Shown: positions 63,291 through 64,000 of the stretch, piece after piece
Layout: every line of letters begins with the position of its first letter
How positions within the stretch are numbered: position 1 is the first letter of the stretch
NCBI GenBank assembly: GCA_025916135.1
Contig: CP104793.1
Coordinates: 186,001-250,000, forward strand
DNA from: Rhodobacteraceae bacterium D3-12
Lineage (GTDB): Bacteria; Pseudomonadota; Alphaproteobacteria; Rhodobacterales; Rhodobacteraceae
Reading direction: 5' to 3'
Length of the DNA stretch: 64,000 nt
Made by a program: the position numbers and the translations under genes
The notes under the pieces: model-generated
The model's database searches: none
Seen by the model: only the letters and a program-made list of their open reading frames with translations
Told to the model about the DNA's origin: nothing

Positions 63291-64000
63291 TTAGGATTGA
63301 TCCGCCGGGGCGGTCTCGAAAAAGGCCTGCATCCTGTCGTGAAGGCGGGTGCGGGCGGCCGGGCCTTCCATCATGACCTCGTGTTCGCCGGGATCGACCA
63401 TCTCAAGCTGGCCACCGGGCCAACGCGCCATGCGGCTGTGGATGCGCGCAGTGTCGACGATCCGTTCGTTGGATCCCAGAAAGGTGATTGTCGGGCACGC
63501 CGGGCTGTCCATTCGGTCGAGCGCGCGGCATTCGCGCAGGGCTTCGTGGAGCCAGCGCAGGGATGGGCCACCGAGCAGAAGTTCAGGGTGGGCGTCGATC
63601 TGGGCCTTCATATAGTCCCACATCCCTTGATCGGTGGTGAGCATGTTGTCGTCAAACGGCGAGGTTGCGACATAGTTATCGGCGTTGGTGCCGGGGGCGT
63701 AGGCGTGGCCGCGTCCCATGAGGGTGCCGCCCCATGCCAGTGCCCAAGCGGCAGGACGGGTGGCGGGGGCCATGCCGATGCCCCACATCGGGCCGCTGAA
63801 GGCAGCGGCGCGCACGGGCAGACCTTCGAGCAAAGCACGCAGGCCAATGCAGCCGCCCATGGAGTGGGCCACAAGGTAGAAGGGCCGGGGCAAGCCAAGC
63901 GATTCTGCCGCTTTTAGCGCCGCCTTCACATCCTTTTGATAATCGGAAAACCAATGCACATGGCCGGTGGCCGGGTCATCGACAAGCCGGTCGGCGATGC
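63291..64000 (-). CDS. alpha/beta hydrolase (lysophospholipase-like), cut by the window edge
   Basis: The last 236 residues of a leftward gene are visible; the 5' end lies past base 64000. It has the nucleophile elbow FYLVAHSMGGCIGLRAL with its serine, and conserved hydrolase segments AAFSGPMWGIGMAPAT and ITFLGSNERIVDTARIHS (Asp), followed by DPGEHEVMMEG (His). The pattern resembles PldB-type lysophospholipases or monoacylglycerol lipases. It is possibly cotranscribed with pepF, about 100 bases downstream. Confidence 0.85.
   Translation of the reverse strand, partial: IADRLVDDPATGHVHWFSDYQKDVKAALKAAESLGLPRPFYLVAHSMGGCIGLRALLEGLPVRAAAFSGPMWGIGMAPATRPAAWALAWGGTLMGRGHAYAPGTNADNYVATSPFDDNMLTTDQGMWDYMKAQIDAHPELLLGGPSLRWLHEALRECRALDRMDSPACPTITFLGSNERIVDTARIHSRMARWPGGQLEMVDPGEHEVMMEGPAARTRLHDRMQAFFETAPADQS

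Overview
The window is a 64 kb chromosomal segment of an alphaproteobacterium of the order Rhodobacterales (Roseobacter-type). The assignment rests on gene content and order read by eye: class I (archaeal-type) lysyl-tRNA synthetase, the rpiA-gor-hflK-hflC-DUF2065-degP block, a Zur-type operator in front of a zigA-like GTPase with a DUF6525 gene behind it, an FnrL-type box in front of ctaD, an adrenodoxin-type ferredoxin, and high GC with GTG/TTG starts. Almost everything is housekeeping or core-accessory; there is no prophage, CRISPR array, toxin island or secretion locus.

Layout. 1-1167: right part of an IS3-family (IS407-like) insertion sequence. 1.2-8 kb: methyltransferase, hemE, a WYL-type regulator, a hairpin/G-quadruplex element, lrp divergent from azlCD, hemC, DUF1643 and DUF5665 genes. 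8-16 kb: RTX-repeat protein, rpsO, DEAD-box helicase, Zur box-zigA-DUF6525, pnp. 16-25 kb: a methyl-accepting protein with a small partner, 1-Cys peroxiredoxin, aldehyde dehydrogenase, kinase-like protein, thioesterase, an SGNH-like protein, L,D-transpeptidase, cold-shock protein. 25-34 kb: REP-associated transposase (RAYT), ettA, nadD, dacB, secreted and membrane unknowns, TerB-like protein, lysS. 34-42 kb: DUF4864, DUF2244, ctaD, cytochrome c, crotonase-lipB, DsbA/FrnE-like protein, peptidoglycan-binding protein, tRNA-Leu(GAG). 42-51 kb: DUF3237, acyl-CoA dehydrogenase, an 870-residue acidic protein of unknown function, thiamine pyrophosphokinase, EamA transporter, sdaA, GST. 51-64 kb: rpiA, gor, hflKC, degP, lipoprotein, ferredoxin, VCBS protein, alpha/beta hydrolase, DksA-like protein, norEF-like pair, pepF, and a lysophospholipase cut by the window edge.

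How the genes fit together. Respiration and heme form one theme (hemE, hemC, ctaD with an FnrL-type box, cytochrome c, NorE/NorF-like proteins). Envelope maintenance is another (dacB, L,D-transpeptidase, two peptidoglycan-binding proteins, HflKC and DegP). RNA metabolism is a third (rpsO, DEAD helicase, pnp, cold-shock protein, ettA, lysS).

The strongest overall signal is technical. Nine genes (hemE, lrp, the DEAD helicase twice, zigA, aldehyde dehydrogenase, RAYT, cytochrome c, thiN, sdaA) carry one-base indels, all in or next to G or C runs, and each is repaired into a standard family protein by adding or removing one base. Since several are normally essential or core, consensus errors in the assembly are more likely than mass pseudogenisation. 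The most unusual DNA element is a perfect 17-bp inverted repeat whose 15-nt loop is a textbook G-quadruplex, at 4272-4320. The least explained gene is the 870-residue acidic protein at 44215-46827. I saw no complete undescribed multi-gene system.
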